64,000 nt of DNA from Bacillota bacterium (GCA_023393115.1 JAEWMS010000006.1:18693-82692), one strand, 5' to 3'. Positions 44,193 to 54,820 are shown, counted from the first letter of the stretch. Notes: generated from the letters alone by a model not told the origin. A program made the numbers and translations.

Positions 44193-45461
44193 CTATTTTC
44201 TGCCTCTTCTATGTACCCGGTCCAAAACAGGCTTTTCAATAAACTTAAATGACAGGGAAGAAACAACATAAGATACCACCAGCACCACAAAACATATTAC
44301 AGCCCATTGCTTAATATCTACAATCCCCATATAGTTCTTATAAGCCTTAACCCATAACGCTGATACCAAAAACATTATGAAGTAATGCCATATATACAAC
44401 CCGAAGGAAACTTTGGCAGTAAATCTGAAAAATCTATTGTCCAGAATTTTTCCAAACCATTTTGATTGCGGGGTCACAGCTAAAGTGCCACCTATCAGCA
44501 AGGCATACGCGGGGAAATAATATGGCTGGTTTTGAAGGCTGAAGCTAAACTCCGGAAGCCCTCTCATCATCCATAACAGTGCAATTGAGCCAAGGAAGCA
44601 TAATACACTTATAAAGTCGAATACTCCTATTTTTTTCAATAGCTTAATCCGGTCAGATCCTATAATTAGTTTTGCAGAAATGCCAGCCGCAATGATTCCT
44701 ACCGAAAAGTGTCCAAAGAAACCTACCGGATTACAGTTTGGCATCCAGTACTTTGCGCCGCCGATACTCCCAAAATCCCAACCTCGTCTTATATTATCCG
44801 GAGTGAAGAAAATATGTACCAGCTGATTCAAGCCAATAACCAGCACAAAAACACCAACCCAGTAAAACAGCGCTTTTACGAAGGATCTATTCTTTCCAGA
44901 GAATTTATAAAGCACATACATAAAGGCAGGCATCAGGAAATAGCAGAATACCTCAAAGCTGATAGACCAGAAGGGTGAGTTGATTTCATTGGGAAAGAAT
45001 GTTACATAGTGGAAGCCCGCAGTAAACGTCAATCCCGTGATTGCTCTTATCAATGTATAATCACTGGGTATATTAAATAAAAGTATAACCAAGGTACAAA
45101 TCAGAAAGGACACATAGTAGCCCGGAAGGATTCGTGCAGCACGTCTGATCACATACTGCTTCATGCCGGGAAAAACACCTTCTCCAAGATACTGCTTCCA
45201 AAAAGGGTACGAGAGCAGAAAACCACTGAGAACAAAAAATACGCTTACACCTGAATTGCCCAGAAGAAAATATCCCTGCAGCTCCTGAACAGGACGTGCC
45301 TGAAAGTTCATGGCAAGTTTTTGGGCAAAGTGATGAAGTATAACGCTGAGACATGCTATGGCTCGAATACCGTCAGCTCCCGCCAATAAGGATATTTTAT
45401 CTTTCTTAACACCTGCTTGTTCAAATGAGGTGTTCTTAGCTAGTGTTTGGATTTTTTCCAT
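44193..45461 (-). CDS. Acyltransferase family 3 membrane protein
   Basis: 422 residues with about ten membrane segments. The family opening ADGIRAIACLSVILHHF contains the conserved His pair, FFVLSGFLLSYPF and RRAARILPGYYVSF follow, and the last part reads FIEKPVLD. Such proteins O-acylate surface polysaccharides, peptidoglycan or other envelope sugars. No polysaccharide cluster is nearby, so the acceptor is unknown. The start is uncertain: ATG 45461 was chosen as the best ATG, with only a weak site; the frame is open to GTG 45494. Confidence 0.9.
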   Translation of the reverse strand: MEKIQTLAKNTSFEQAGVKKDKISLLAGADGIRAIACLSVILHHFAQKLAMNFQARPVQELQGYFLLGNSGVSVFFVLSGFLLSYPFWKQYLGEGVFPGMKQYVIRRAARILPGYYVSFLICTLVILLFNIPSDYTLIRAITGLTFTAGFHYVTFFPNEINSPFWSISFEVFCYFLMPAFMYVLYKFSGKNRSFVKALFYWVGVFVLVIGLNQLVHIFFTPDNIRRGWDFGSIGGAKYWMPNCNPVGFFGHFSVGIIAAGISAKLIIGSDRIKLLKKIGVFDFISVLCFLGSIALLWMMRGLPEFSFSLQNQPYYFPAYALLIGGTLAVTPQSKWFGKILDNRFFRFTAKVSFGLYIWHYFIMFLVSALWVKAYKNYMGIVDIKQWAVICFVVLVVSYVVSSLSFKFIEKPVLDRVHRRGRK

Positions 45462-45494
45462 ATATATGTCCACATACCACATTTCACAAAGCAC

Positions 45495-45845
45495 TTATGA
45501 CAGAAGTGGCATGGACCCGGCCCTCCCTTTGATATTAGTGAGGAATATTGTACCACTATTTCTATAATTAGCATATGTGATAAATAAACCATAAAAACAA
45601 GTATAATATATCAAATTGTACCAAACTCCTAATAATTTTTCAGACATTCTAATTTATGGAACGTATAAAGGATATAACTATATCAAGTTGATGTAGTTAC
45701 CCTGATAGAAATAGTTTGTGTTATTCCTATATTCCAACTAACGTGCAAGGAGGTTAAAAGGCAGATGTATTACGGATAAATACATTTAACAAAATCAATA
45801 AAATAACTATTTGCGTATGCGCTATGTGCATCTAAGGAGGTTAGT
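45495..45845. promoter_or_regulatory. Divergent intergenic region with a duplicated AAGGAGGTTA motif
   Basis: About 350 bp between the acyltransferase and the amidohydrolase genes. AAGGAGGTTA occurs twice, at 45748 and again as the actual amidohydrolase binding site near 45834. The first copy precedes a four-codon ORF, ATG TAT TAC GGA TAA (45765-45779). No clear operator was found. Confidence 0.35.
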
Positions 45846-47215
45846 ATGAAAAGTATATTTATTTTGATGTCAGTTTTGATTTTAATTTTTAGTGGATGTA
45901 GCTATTCACTCAATACTGCGTCGGTAAAGAAGAACAATAATATCGCAATTAAAAATATAAATGTAATTTCTATGGAAAAAGAAGAGCTTTTGACAAATCA
46001 AACAGTTCTGATATCAGATGGGCTTATTTCCGATATTGGTGCCTCAAACAAGGTAGAAATACCAAAAGACTGTGAAACCATCGATGGAGAAGGAAAATTT
46101 CTTATTCCAGGACTTATAGATATGCATACACACATTATGGATAAAAACGATTTAAAGTTATTTATTTCAAATGGTGTAACTACTATAAGAAATATGGCTG
46201 AACTCCCTGATCCTACAAAATACTCCGGTTCAATTCAAAACAAGCTTAATTTTATTGATACACTTTCACTAAAGAATAGTATTAAAAATGGAGAGTTATT
46301 AGGGCCGGAAATTTATCAGGCCGGCCATGTTCTTGACGGAAATCCTCCATATCATGAATACTATTGCACACCAATAGAGGCGGGTGCTGACATTGACAGC
46401 ATAGTAAAAGCTGAGAAGGAAAAGGGATATGATTACATAAAAGTATACTGGAATTTATCAAAACCAGACTATCTGGCTATCTCGGCTGCTGCAAGTAAGT
46501 ATGATATGAAAGTTGTCGGACATATACCAAATTCTATGACCTACGAAGACGCTGTCAAATCTGAAATGTATACCATTGAGCATTTAACAGGTCTTTATAA
46601 TCCAAAAGAAGTAATGCCTAACCTGGATAACCTTATTAAAACTACAAATGAGTCTCAGACTTGGATATGTCCAACGCTAATTGAACTTAAAAATATACTT
46701 CCAAGGGATAATCCACAAATCAAAGTCCTAAAGAATAGAGAGGAAAACAAATATATCGCAAAGGAAATAAGGAAATGCTGAGTTTTTGGGATGAGGAGTT
46801 ATCAAGGTGGGGCGGCTTAACAGGTTATGCCGGGGAAGCTATAGATTACTTCAAACATCTTGTATCACAATTCCATAGAGGTGGAGTACAAATTATTGCA
46901 GGAACAGATTGTGGTGCTATGCCCTATGTACTTCCGGGATTCTCCATCCATGAAGAATTAGAACTTTTTACCGATAGCGGTTTAAGTAATTACGAGGCTA
47001 TAAAGACAGCAACTATTGATGTCGCCCGCTGCTTAAATCAGCAGAATTCAATAGGGAGTATTGCAGTCGGAAAGGAAGCCAACCTGATTCTTTTAAATGA
47101 GAATCCTCTAAAGGAAATAAAAAATACAAAAAATATTTCAGATGTCTTTCTTAAGGGAAAAAGGATTTCCAATGAAGAAATCAATGAGCTTCTTAGTAGT
47201 ATAGAAAAAAAGTAA
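45846..47215 (+). pseudogene. Amidohydrolase family lipoprotein, split by a frameshift
   Basis: Two adjoining frames together make one metal-dependent amidohydrolase of about 456 residues. Part one (45846-46781, 311 residues) has a lipobox (FSGC, C18), the HxH motif in PGLIDMHTH, and VVGHIPN and IEHLTG. Part two (46775-47215, 146 residues) has AGTDCGA with the last metal Asp and the closing SIGSIAVGKEANLILL segment. The switch occurs at GGAAATGCTGA: one missing A in the A-run would restore frame. The second frame's ATG overlaps the first frame's stop (ATGCTGA), so coupled translation of two chains is possible but unlikely to be functional. The promoter side and binding site (AAGGAGG) look intact. 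Neighbouring DUF885 is also broken. Confidence 0.8.
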
Positions 47216-47223
47216 AGCATAAG

Positions 47224-47262
47224 CAGAGGTCTTACTCGGTTATCATCCAAATAAGACCTCTG
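47224..47262. terminator. Hairpin between convergent amidohydrolase and GH43 genes
   Basis: CAGAGGTCTTA/TAAGACCTCTG is an 11-bp perfect stem. The T-tract is weak on both sides. Confidence 0.55.
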
Positions 47263-47267
47263 GTATA

Positions 47268-48248
47268 TTACTTGTATGGTTCTATTGTTTGAATAGTGCC
47301 ATCCTGGTTATATTTCAGTTCTGTGTATTTTACACAACGCTTGTTATCAACACCGCCTGATAATGAGCTGTCATGATAGAACAAATACCATTTGCCCTCA
47401 AATTCCACAATTGAATGATGTGTTGTCCAACCTACAACAGGAGTTAGTATCTTACCTCTATACACAAACGGACCTTTCGGACTCTTACCTGTTGCATAAA
47501 CAATGTAGTGAGTTGTTCCTGTTGAATAGGATAAATAGTATAATCCGTTATATTTATGCATCCAGGGACCCTCAAAATATCTTCTTTCTTCATCCCCAGC
47601 AAGTATTGGGTTACCATTCTCATCGATTATGGATATTTCTTCAGGTGATCCTTTGAAGGTCAGCATATCGTCACTTAGTTCAGCAACTCTTGGTCCAATG
47701 GCAGGTTCTGATGCTGCAGGGCCTTCAGCATCAGCTTTGTAGCTGCCGGTACTCCACTTTTCCAGCTGTCCTCCCCAGAGTCCTCCAAAATAAATATAAG
47801 CTCTGTTGTCATCATCAACTAAAACGGCAGGATCTATACTAAAGCTTCCGGGTATGGGATCTTTTTCTGCCTTGAAGGGTCCTGCAGGATTCTGGCTGGT
47901 TGCTACTCCAAGTCTGAATATATCGTCTTTATCCCTTGCTGGGAAAAACAAATAATAAGTGTTGTTTTTATAAGCTGCATCGGGAGCCCATAATTGCTTA
48001 GATGCCCATGGAATATCCTTCAAGTGAAGTGCCTCACCATTATCAACACAGGGGGAAGCCAAATTGTCCAGAGATAAAATGTGGTAATCCTCCATCATAT
48101 ACTGGTCGCCATTATCATTAGATTCTATATCCTGATCCAAATCATGTGAAGGGTATATATAAAGTTTACCCTCAAAAACATGTGCTGAAGGGTCGGCTGT
48201 GTAAATGTGAGTAACTAATGGTTCCTTTGGTGTTACTTTTTTGCTCAT
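47268..48248 (-). CDS. Glycoside hydrolase family 43 enzyme, cytoplasmic
   Basis: 326 residues forming a single five-bladed propeller. Likely catalytic residues are D19 (TADPSAHVFEGKLYIYPSHD, general base), D139 (SIDPAV, pKa modulator) and E226 (YFEGPWMHK, acid). No signal peptide or binding module, so it acts inside the cell on short oligosaccharides. GH43 enzymes are mostly arabinofuranosidases and xylosidases; this type of opening is frequent among those. AAGGAG lies 9-10 nt before the ATG. No sugar transporter is adjacent. It is intact although both neighbours are broken. Confidence 0.92.
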   Translation of the reverse strand: MSKKVTPKEPLVTHIYTADPSAHVFEGKLYIYPSHDLDQDIESNDNGDQYMMEDYHILSLDNLASPCVDNGEALHLKDIPWASKQLWAPDAAYKNNTYYLFFPARDKDDIFRLGVATSQNPAGPFKAEKDPIPGSFSIDPAVLVDDDNRAYIYFGGLWGGQLEKWSTGSYKADAEGPAASEPAIGPRVAELSDDMLTFKGSPEEISIIDENGNPILAGDEERRYFEGPWMHKYNGLYYLSYSTGTTHYIVYATGKSPKGPFVYRGKILTPVVGWTTHHSIVEFEGKWYLFYHDSSLSGGVDNKRCVKYTELKYNQDGTIQTIEPYK

Positions 48249-48323
48249 ACAGGTGTTCTCCTTAACTAATAAATTATTTAATACAGTTAAATAACATTAT
48301 ACCAATATTTATACAACAATCAA

Positions 48324-50146
48324 TCAAAAATAATACTGCATTATATACTGATCAACCTGTTTCTCCAAAATTTCCAATGGCATTGCACCGTTTCTAAGTA
48401 TTGCATTATGATATTGCTTGATGTCGAATTTATCCCCCAGCTCATTTTTTGCTTTTTCTCTGAGTTCAAGATGCTTCAGCATTCCGATTGTATACGCACA
48501 AGCCTGCCCGGGTTCAACTATATATCTATCCACCTCATTTGTTACGGTATTCAATGCCATTCCGGTTGTATCCACCATATAGTCTATAGCCTGTTACCTT
48601 GTCCACTTTTTGTGATGTATCCCTGTATCCACTACAAGCCTGGCAGCTCTCCACAATTCGAATTGCAGTCTTCCCAGATTATCATAGGGGTCTTTTTGGG
48701 TGTTCTGTTCCCAGAATAAACGTTCGGAATACATTGCCCATCCCTCAGCAAAAGCTGTAAAGGGTACTGCAGTCCTGAACATTGGAACATCTTTGAGTTG
48801 TCTCTGTATTCCCTTTTGAATATGATGGCCCGGGATGGTTTCATGTGCCGTCATGGATTTTATGTTGTATTTCATTATGCTATTAACGTCTCCCACATTT
48901 ATATAAAGCACACTGGGTCTTGTTCCGTCTGACGACCCCGGAACAAGATAAGCTTGCTCAGCTGTATCCTGTTTGAATTCGGGAACCGGCCTAACCTCTA
49001 CCTCTATGCTCGGGCGGAGATCAAAACATGCTTCGGTTGCTTTATCACTATTTTTTATGGCCTCCTCATAATCACTTAATACCTGCTTTTTTCCTTTTGA
49101 AGAATCTTCATACTTGAATCTGCTATCATTAGCTAACTGCTTCATGAAGTCACCTGGTGAAACATCCTTATACCCCAGCTTTTCTATGGTCTCCTTCATT
49201 TCAGCTTCTATTCTCCTGACCTCGGTCAGACCAATTTCATGTACCCGTTCTGGTGATAAGTCTGTTGTAGTGTATGACTTGAGTTTGTACGCATAATATG
49301 CATCTCCGTCCGGTAAAGCCCACGCACCCACATCATCACCTGCTTTTTTCCTAAGCTGCTCAAGATACTCAATAAGCCTCTTATAGGAAGGGTAAACACT
49401 TGTCGTTATTTCATACTCTGCTTTCGAATAAAGTTCGACCTTATCCTTCTGCTCTAGGTTATCCAGCTTATCAACTTTTTCTTTAAAGGATATTAACAGT
49501 ACATTGGATTTTATATCCTCAGGAATAAAATCCTTGGTTTCTGATATAACCCTGTCAATTAAAACTCTTGGCAGGATAACACCATTCTCCTCCCTGAGTC
49601 TTAGCCCCTCTATCAGTCCCTCGAATTTTGTTTCAAACTTTGAAAGCCTTTCAATATAATCTTTTGCATCTTTCTTATTATTTATAGTATGATTTGATAC
49701 CATGAGGTTTGGTAACTCATTCTGAATGCCGTTAAACTGGTTGACTGGGTAGTTATGATATTTAAACTGTTCTCCTCTGACTTCATTCTGAGATACCACT
49801 CAAATATATCATAAGAGAGCTTTTCCTCATCACTCATTTTATTTCTATCATACTTGCTCAATGTCTCCAAATCATTCTTGAATATGTCATACTTCTTTTT
49901 TTCATTTTCCGGACACACATCTGTAAGATCATCATTGTAAAAGTTTAGAGTTGAATTATTTATTATTCCCAATGTAGTCATTAGTTCCGGATCGCTCAGC
50001 ATAACTTTGGCGAAGGTTCTTAAGTAAAGCTGATCTACGGTAAAGGGTTTTCCCCACATAAACTTATACAAAAATATAGTACAAGATAGTAAGATAATTA
50101 ATACGCTTGATATAATAACTTTTTTCCTTGTTAACTTTAGTCTCAT
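48324..50146 (-). pseudogene. DUF885 family metallopeptidase-like gene with a frameshift and a nonsense codon
   Basis: Three frames join into one protein of about 600 residues. The N-terminal part (50146-49682) starts with a membrane anchor (about 10-30) and leaves frame near WYLRMKSEENS. The middle part (from about 49765 to 48594) continues KYHNYPVNQFNGIQ and holds the HETIPGHH zinc motif. It ends at an in-frame TAA where the family normally has Glu (KKWTR-stop-QAIDYM), a probable GAA to TAA change. The last part runs on without shift to 48324. DUF885 proteins are putative membrane-anchored peptidases. GGGAGG before the ATG is intact, so inactivation is probably recent. Confidence 0.85.
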
Positions 50147-50254
50147 TATTTTTTCCTCCCGGTTAATTGATTAATTCCTTAGAACGCCTTTGATTATGAG
50201 AGGAATATACAATAACTACAATAGGAAAACACCACTATCTTTTATAAAATGCCA

Positions 50255-50288
50255 TAAAAAAAGGAGTAGTAAAACAATACTATCTCCT
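50255..50288 (-). terminator. Terminator after the LuxR-type regulator gene
   Basis: AGGAG-A-TAGTA pairs with TACTA-CTCCT (one bulge) and is followed by TTTTTTT on the minus strand. Confidence 0.8.
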
Positions 50289-50298
50289 GTCAAACAAG

Positions 50299-51282
50299 CT
50301 ATTTTACGGTATTTGTAGTCTCAGCTGAATTTTGTATCTGTGAAAGAATGCTGATTAGTTCGTACCTGTTTTTAATTCCGACTTTCCTGTATATATTATA
50401 TATATGATTTTTAACTGTATTAGTAGATATAAATAATTTTTCACTGATTTCAGGGTTGCTGTATCCATCAGCAATATAACGTGCAATCTCAAGTTCCCTT
50501 TCGGTTATTCCATAATTCTCAACAAATTTATCATACATATCAGCTTTTATCTCATTAGTATTTCCGGAGATTTTTTGAGCTTCGGGCTTTTGAGCCTCGG
50601 GAATGTCTTCTATATCTGAGTGATGCTTTGGTATAAAAATAATTCCTATAATGTTGACTAAAGAATACATAGCCGGCCAGTATGGTATTTTATACATAAA
50701 AGCAGGTAAACCATAAATGATACTTGTTAAAAAGTAAAATGGTATAAACACTGAAATAACCAACAAACAGCAATTTATTATTTTTCTTATATCCTGTGGT
50801 ACCTTAAAGGAGTTCCTCAGGTAAATCAAGCAGCAATAACCCAGTGAGAGAAAGATTAATATATTAACACCATAAAGTAAATAATGACTAACAATTGTTA
50901 TATATTGACCAAGGGCATAAATTAGGGTCAATACAATAATTACCGAAAAAGCAATCCTGTTGTATTGACGCTTTACTTTATCACTAAACCCGTTACTCAA
51001 TAAAGTATGAGTAACAAGACAAAGAAAATAAACTCCTAAAATTGACGAGATAAACTGGCCATAGTTAAAAAATAAATTAACAATCCCAATACCTTCGGTT
51101 ATGTTTTTCCTAACATATAAATTTATGGTGTCGAATAGCAAAAAAAAGGTATAAAAGAGGTCTGCAAGCAAGGTATACTTTATCACCGGACCTTTTACGG
51201 GCTTTATATAATTTATTAAGGCCATTAGTATTATTCCTGAAGTAAAAGATAAAAAGTGCAAAATGATAATTAGATGGTTCAT
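50299..51282 (-). CDS. Membrane-embedded LuxR family transcriptional regulator
   Basis: 327 residues. The first 215 or so form about seven membrane helices with no recognised sensor signature, followed by a charged linker with a short repeat (PEAQKPEAQK) and a C-terminal LuxR helix-turn-helix (ITERELEIARYIADGYSNPEI, FISTNTVKNHIYNIYRKVGI). It probably senses a signal in the membrane and regulates directly without proteolysis, or after it. It lacks a receiver domain. Target genes are not evident; the gene is monocistronic. GAGGATA lies before the ATG. Confidence 0.9.
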   Translation of the reverse strand: MNHLIIILHFLSFTSGIILMALINYIKPVKGPVIKYTLLADLFYTFFLLFDTINLYVRKNITEGIGIVNLFFNYGQFISSILGVYFLCLVTHTLLSNGFSDKVKRQYNRIAFSVIIVLTLIYALGQYITIVSHYLLYGVNILIFLSLGYCCLIYLRNSFKVPQDIRKIINCCLLVISVFIPFYFLTSIIYGLPAFMYKIPYWPAMYSLVNIIGIIFIPKHHSDIEDIPEAQKPEAQKISGNTNEIKADMYDKFVENYGITERELEIARYIADGYSNPEISEKLFISTNTVKNHIYNIYRKVGIKNRYELISILSQIQNSAETTNTVK

Positions 51283-51389
51283 TAGTATATCCTCATTAAT
51301 ATTTTTGTTGTAATATCAATGATACCATAATATCATAATTTTTCCATGGCAGTACATACTTCATAGGGGATACTTATCCCTTCTCACCG

Positions 51390-53651
51390 TTAAACCTCAT
51401 TAATATAACAGTCAGTTTTTATGCCCACTATAAATTCTGACAAATTGTCCTGGTAATATAAATATAACTCATGTAGAGCTCTAGTACATACAGTATATAG
51501 CAATCTTCTATCCTCTTCTGCAAAATACTCCTCCTTCTCAACAGAACTTACTAAAACGGCATCAAATTCCAGCCCTTTAGCAAGGTAAGATGGAATTATC
51601 ACAACACCTTCGTGGTATTCCTCATTTTTGTTAGACACGAGACTTACATCCGCATACGGACTAATGGCTTTGTATAAAGCATCACACTGAGCTGCAGTTT
51701 TGCATATAATTGCTATAAGCTTGTAATTCATATTTTTCAGCACTTTAATATCTTCCGAGAGCCTGTTATGAAAGCTTTCTTTATCAACTCTTATTATTTT
51801 GGGTTTATTACCATGCCGGTCCAGTTGTTCGGTGCCACCAGAAGAAATTAGAATTTGTTTGCAAAAGTCCGCAATCTCCTTACTGGAACGGTAGCTCTTG
51901 GACAACGTAATGCTTCGAACACCTTTTGGATCAAATGCATTTGAGATGTTGCTAAAGTTTCCGATATTCATATAGCCGTTAATCGACTGGTTTAAATCTC
52001 CCAATATGGTTATGTTGGCGTGAGTAAATACCTTCTTAAAAATCTCATAATGAATGGAAGTATAATCCTGAGCTTCATCAATTATTACATGCTTTATGGA
52101 TTTTGTATCATTTACAGTATCAAGGGTGGATTTAAGAAATAGAATTGGAGCTAAGTCCTCATAATTAATTATTTCCTTGCTTATTTGAGAAATTGTGTAT
52201 ATACAATAGTTTTCAAGTTCCTCAGATTCCATCCCGTTATCTGTACAGTAAAGAGTATCAAAGCTTTTAAATAAATCTAAATATAGGGAGTATACATCAA
52301 AGTGGGTCATCTGAAGAATTTCATTCTTTTGTAACTCATATTCAAGATTAAGAGCTCTTTCGGCACCTTTCCTATTTTTTACCATTGCCGAATCATCTTC
52401 ATCGACATCATTTCCCGGTGATTTTCTAACTCGTTCCTCTTCAATCTGTTCTAAAAGGTATAAAAGTCTCTGACTTAGTTTTTCCAGTCGCTTAGCATAG
52501 GGAAGATAGCTATAATCTTTTGCAAAAAGTTGAAATATTTCATCAGAAGATATTACCAAATTTCCGTTGTACAATAAATCTTTAAATCCAAGATTAAATC
52601 CGTTTTCAAGGCGTTCTACGTATTTTATTAACAGATCAAGAAACTCTGGTGACGCCTTGTATCTAATAACTTCTAACCTTATTTTATTCGCATTACCTGA
52701 TAAGATACATTCCATTTGCTCATTCATGGATTCAATCCGATATTTTGCATCAATAGTTTTTGTGAAATAATCAGCAAATGTGCTTTGAAGAATATTTTCC
52801 TCGCCTAATTCCGGCAAAACGTTTGAAATATAGTCTTCAAAAACGTGGTTCGGAGAGAAAACAAGGATATTTTCGGACTTTACGGTATCCCGGTATTTAT
52901 ATAATAGATACGCCGCCCTATGAAGTGCAATTGATGTTTTACCACTGCCGGCAGGTCCTTCTACAACCAGAATTCTATCCTGAGTATTTCTAATTACCGT
53001 ATTCTGTTCTCTCTGTATACTGGTCACTATGGTTTTCATTCTGTTATCGGTGCTTTTGCCCAGAATTTCTCTTAGCATTTCATCGTTTATACTCAAGCTG
53101 CTGTCGAACATGTATACGATTTGTGAATGTTCAATTTTATACTGTCTTTTTAGCAGTATTTGACCGTTAATAGTGCCTGCAGGACATTCATAACTACTTA
53201 ATCCGATTTCATAATCATAAAACATTCCGGATATGGGCGCTCGCCAGTCGTAAACGAGGATTTCCCGGTTGTTGGAGGTGATAAGGTTGTGTATACCAAT
53301 ATATATTTGCTCAGCTGTTTCTTCTCCATCTTCTATGAAGTCTATTCTTCCGAAAAAGGGACTTCTCAGCATTCTCTCAAGGCGGTTTGCCTTGTCAAAG
53401 GAAAACTTATAGTTCCGTGCCTGGTTCATAATGCCTGTCTGGTATTGCCATACCTGAGTTGCACCCTCCAAATCAAACAAATCGGTAGGTGTAAGCTTCA
53501 CTTCCTCCCACATTTGCTTTTGAAGGTCGACAGCTTCTTTTTTAAAATTCTTTACAGAACTATTCCATTTTTCAAGCTGTTGGCGAATTTCATCAATTAT
53601 CTTGTTAAGATGGGTATTTTCATAATCCCATATTTCCCTGTCAGTAATCAT
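51390..53651 (-). CDS. helD: HelD-like superfamily 1 helicase, RNA polymerase recycling factor
   Basis: 753 residues. An N-terminal coiled coil (about 10-55, LNKIIDEIRQQLEKW) would enter the RNA polymerase secondary channel. Then come the HelD-specific region (REILVYDWRAPISGMFYDYE), Walker A (VEGPAGSGKTS, about 231), a Walker B/DEAQ-like motif (IIDEAQDYT) and SF1 motifs LSKSYRSSKEI and AKGLEFDAVLVS. HelD proteins release stalled polymerase from DNA, and some also protect against rifamycins. GGGGAGG lies before the ATG. It is of normal length for Firmicutes HelD. Confidence 0.93.
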   Translation of the reverse strand: MITDREIWDYENTHLNKIIDEIRQQLEKWNSSVKNFKKEAVDLQKQMWEEVKLTPTDLFDLEGATQVWQYQTGIMNQARNYKFSFDKANRLERMLRSPFFGRIDFIEDGEETAEQIYIGIHNLITSNNREILVYDWRAPISGMFYDYEIGLSSYECPAGTINGQILLKRQYKIEHSQIVYMFDSSLSINDEMLREILGKSTDNRMKTIVTSIQREQNTVIRNTQDRILVVEGPAGSGKTSIALHRAAYLLYKYRDTVKSENILVFSPNHVFEDYISNVLPELGEENILQSTFADYFTKTIDAKYRIESMNEQMECILSGNANKIRLEVIRYKASPEFLDLLIKYVERLENGFNLGFKDLLYNGNLVISSDEIFQLFAKDYSYLPYAKRLEKLSQRLLYLLEQIEEERVRKSPGNDVDEDDSAMVKNRKGAERALNLEYELQKNEILQMTHFDVYSLYLDLFKSFDTLYCTDNGMESEELENYCIYTISQISKEIINYEDLAPILFLKSTLDTVNDTKSIKHVIIDEAQDYTSIHYEIFKKVFTHANITILGDLNQSINGYMNIGNFSNISNAFDPKGVRSITLSKSYRSSKEIADFCKQILISSGGTEQLDRHGNKPKIIRVDKESFHNRLSEDIKVLKNMNYKLIAIICKTAAQCDALYKAISPYADVSLVSNKNEEYHEGVVIIPSYLAKGLEFDAVLVSSVEKEEYFAEEDRRLLYTVCTRALHELYLYYQDNLSEFIVGIKTDCYINEV

Positions 53652-53774
53652 AAGAATCCTCCCCTTCTCTAACCCTGTATATATTTCAATACTCTAAAAA
53701 CAACTGAATCCTAAGGGTTATCATACTCATTAAAACCCATTAATATAAGACTGTTTTTAATATTTTTTTAATGA

Positions 53775-53868
53775 TATAATTAAAGTGAGGTAAGGAATTA
53801 GTTTAATCTAAATAAAAAATACTCCTCTGAACCAATAACCCAAATGGATTACATACCAGAGGAGTTTA
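53775..53868 (+). other. Candidate short plus-strand transcription unit, similar to the one at 54.8 kb
   Basis: TATAAT at 53775-53780 is followed by TAAAGTGAGGTAAGGAA and then by the 9-bp hairpin at 53821-53865 and TTTATAGATTTTT. The -35 region is poor (TGTTTT at 17 bp). The segment after the -10 resembles that of the candidate sRNA at 54844, suggesting related units on either side of the methyltransferase gene. Confidence 0.25.
53812..53865 (-). terminator. Terminator after the methyltransferase gene
   Basis: ACTCCTCTG/CAGAGGAGT with a 27-nt loop is followed on the minus strand by ATTTTTTATTT. Confidence 0.75.
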
Positions 53869-53885
53869 TAGATTTTTATCAGGAC

Positions 53886-54656
53886 TTACGGCTTTCTTGT
53901 TAGATGCAGATCTATAGTATCATGTACATTTATTTTCCCCCCAAAGCTGTTGATAGTTTCTTTCATTTCGTTTGAAAGTAGTATCCTTTGCTCTTCGTTC
54001 AATGCCAGATGGTCTGAGTAAGTGTTTATAAGTGATACATAGTCTTCAGCGTTGTAGGTTCTCGTCCGATAATACAATTTGTATTTTACATCCACATAAC
54101 CATATTTTTTAATGATATTTGAAATTTCAATGCATTTATCTTCATTCATTTCCTCTGGCTCACTGGAATGAGGCATATATTTCGAGTATACCTTCTGAAT
54201 TGCAGCATGGAGTGGTTCATTTTCTTTGTCCTTGCCCGCATGGTTCCTGAACCAGGCTAATGTGCCTCCACTTTTCAAGTGTCTATATACTTTGGGATAA
54301 CCAATCTCTACCGGTATCCAATGAAAAGCTGTTGCTGAATAAACCAAATCCAGTGAATTATCGGGGCATTCATAATCTTCAAAGGCCATATTTTTTACTT
54401 CTATGTTTTCATACGCTTTGAATTTTCTCCTCGAATACTCAGCCAAATCGCCGCCCAATTCAACAGCTGTAACATGACAACCCGTTTTAAGGATGGGTAA
54501 AGTGGCTTGACCTGTTCCAATCCCTATCTCAAGCGCTCGGCTGCCTTGATTAATCCCGGAATACTCCATAATATCAGCAAACAACTGTGGAACGTAAGTT
54601 GGCCGCCACTTCTCGTACTCTTCAGGAACCTCATTAAACGTAATTCTCAAATCCAT
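53886..54656 (-). CDS. Class I SAM-dependent methyltransferase
   Basis: 256 residues with motif I ALEIGIGTGQAT (about 39-50), then VTAVELGGDLAEY, and DLVYSATAFHWIP as post-motif. This layout is of the Methyltransf_11/25 type acting on small molecules. The substrate cannot be predicted. AAGGAGG lies 7 nt before the ATG. Monocistronic. Both flanks contain short promoter-plus-hairpin units on the opposite strand. Confidence 0.9.
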   Translation of the reverse strand: MDLRITFNEVPEEYEKWRPTYVPQLFADIMEYSGINQGSRALEIGIGTGQATLPILKTGCHVTAVELGGDLAEYSRRKFKAYENIEVKNMAFEDYECPDNSLDLVYSATAFHWIPVEIGYPKVYRHLKSGGTLAWFRNHAGKDKENEPLHAAIQKVYSKYMPHSSEPEEMNEDKCIEISNIIKKYGYVDVKYKLYYRTRTYNAEDYVSLINTYSDHLALNEEQRILLSNEMKETINSFGGKINVHDTIDLHLTRKP

Positions 54657-54820
54657 TTTGCTCCTCCTTCAAACCAATAGTTTTTCACTTTATTTACCAG
54701 TAATATTTGAATAGTACTATAAATTAACCGGGAAATAAAACTTCATACTGTTCTCTCCAATACCATTTTTGATTACCAGTTAGATAAAATCGGTGAATCC
54801 TAGCGAAATCTATTATTTTC

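Noticed and set aside
46760..46790. Programmed ribosomal frameshift in the amidohydrolase gene
   Set aside because: There is no X-XXY-YYZ slippery heptamer and no clear downstream stimulatory stem; a plain one-base deletion explains it better.
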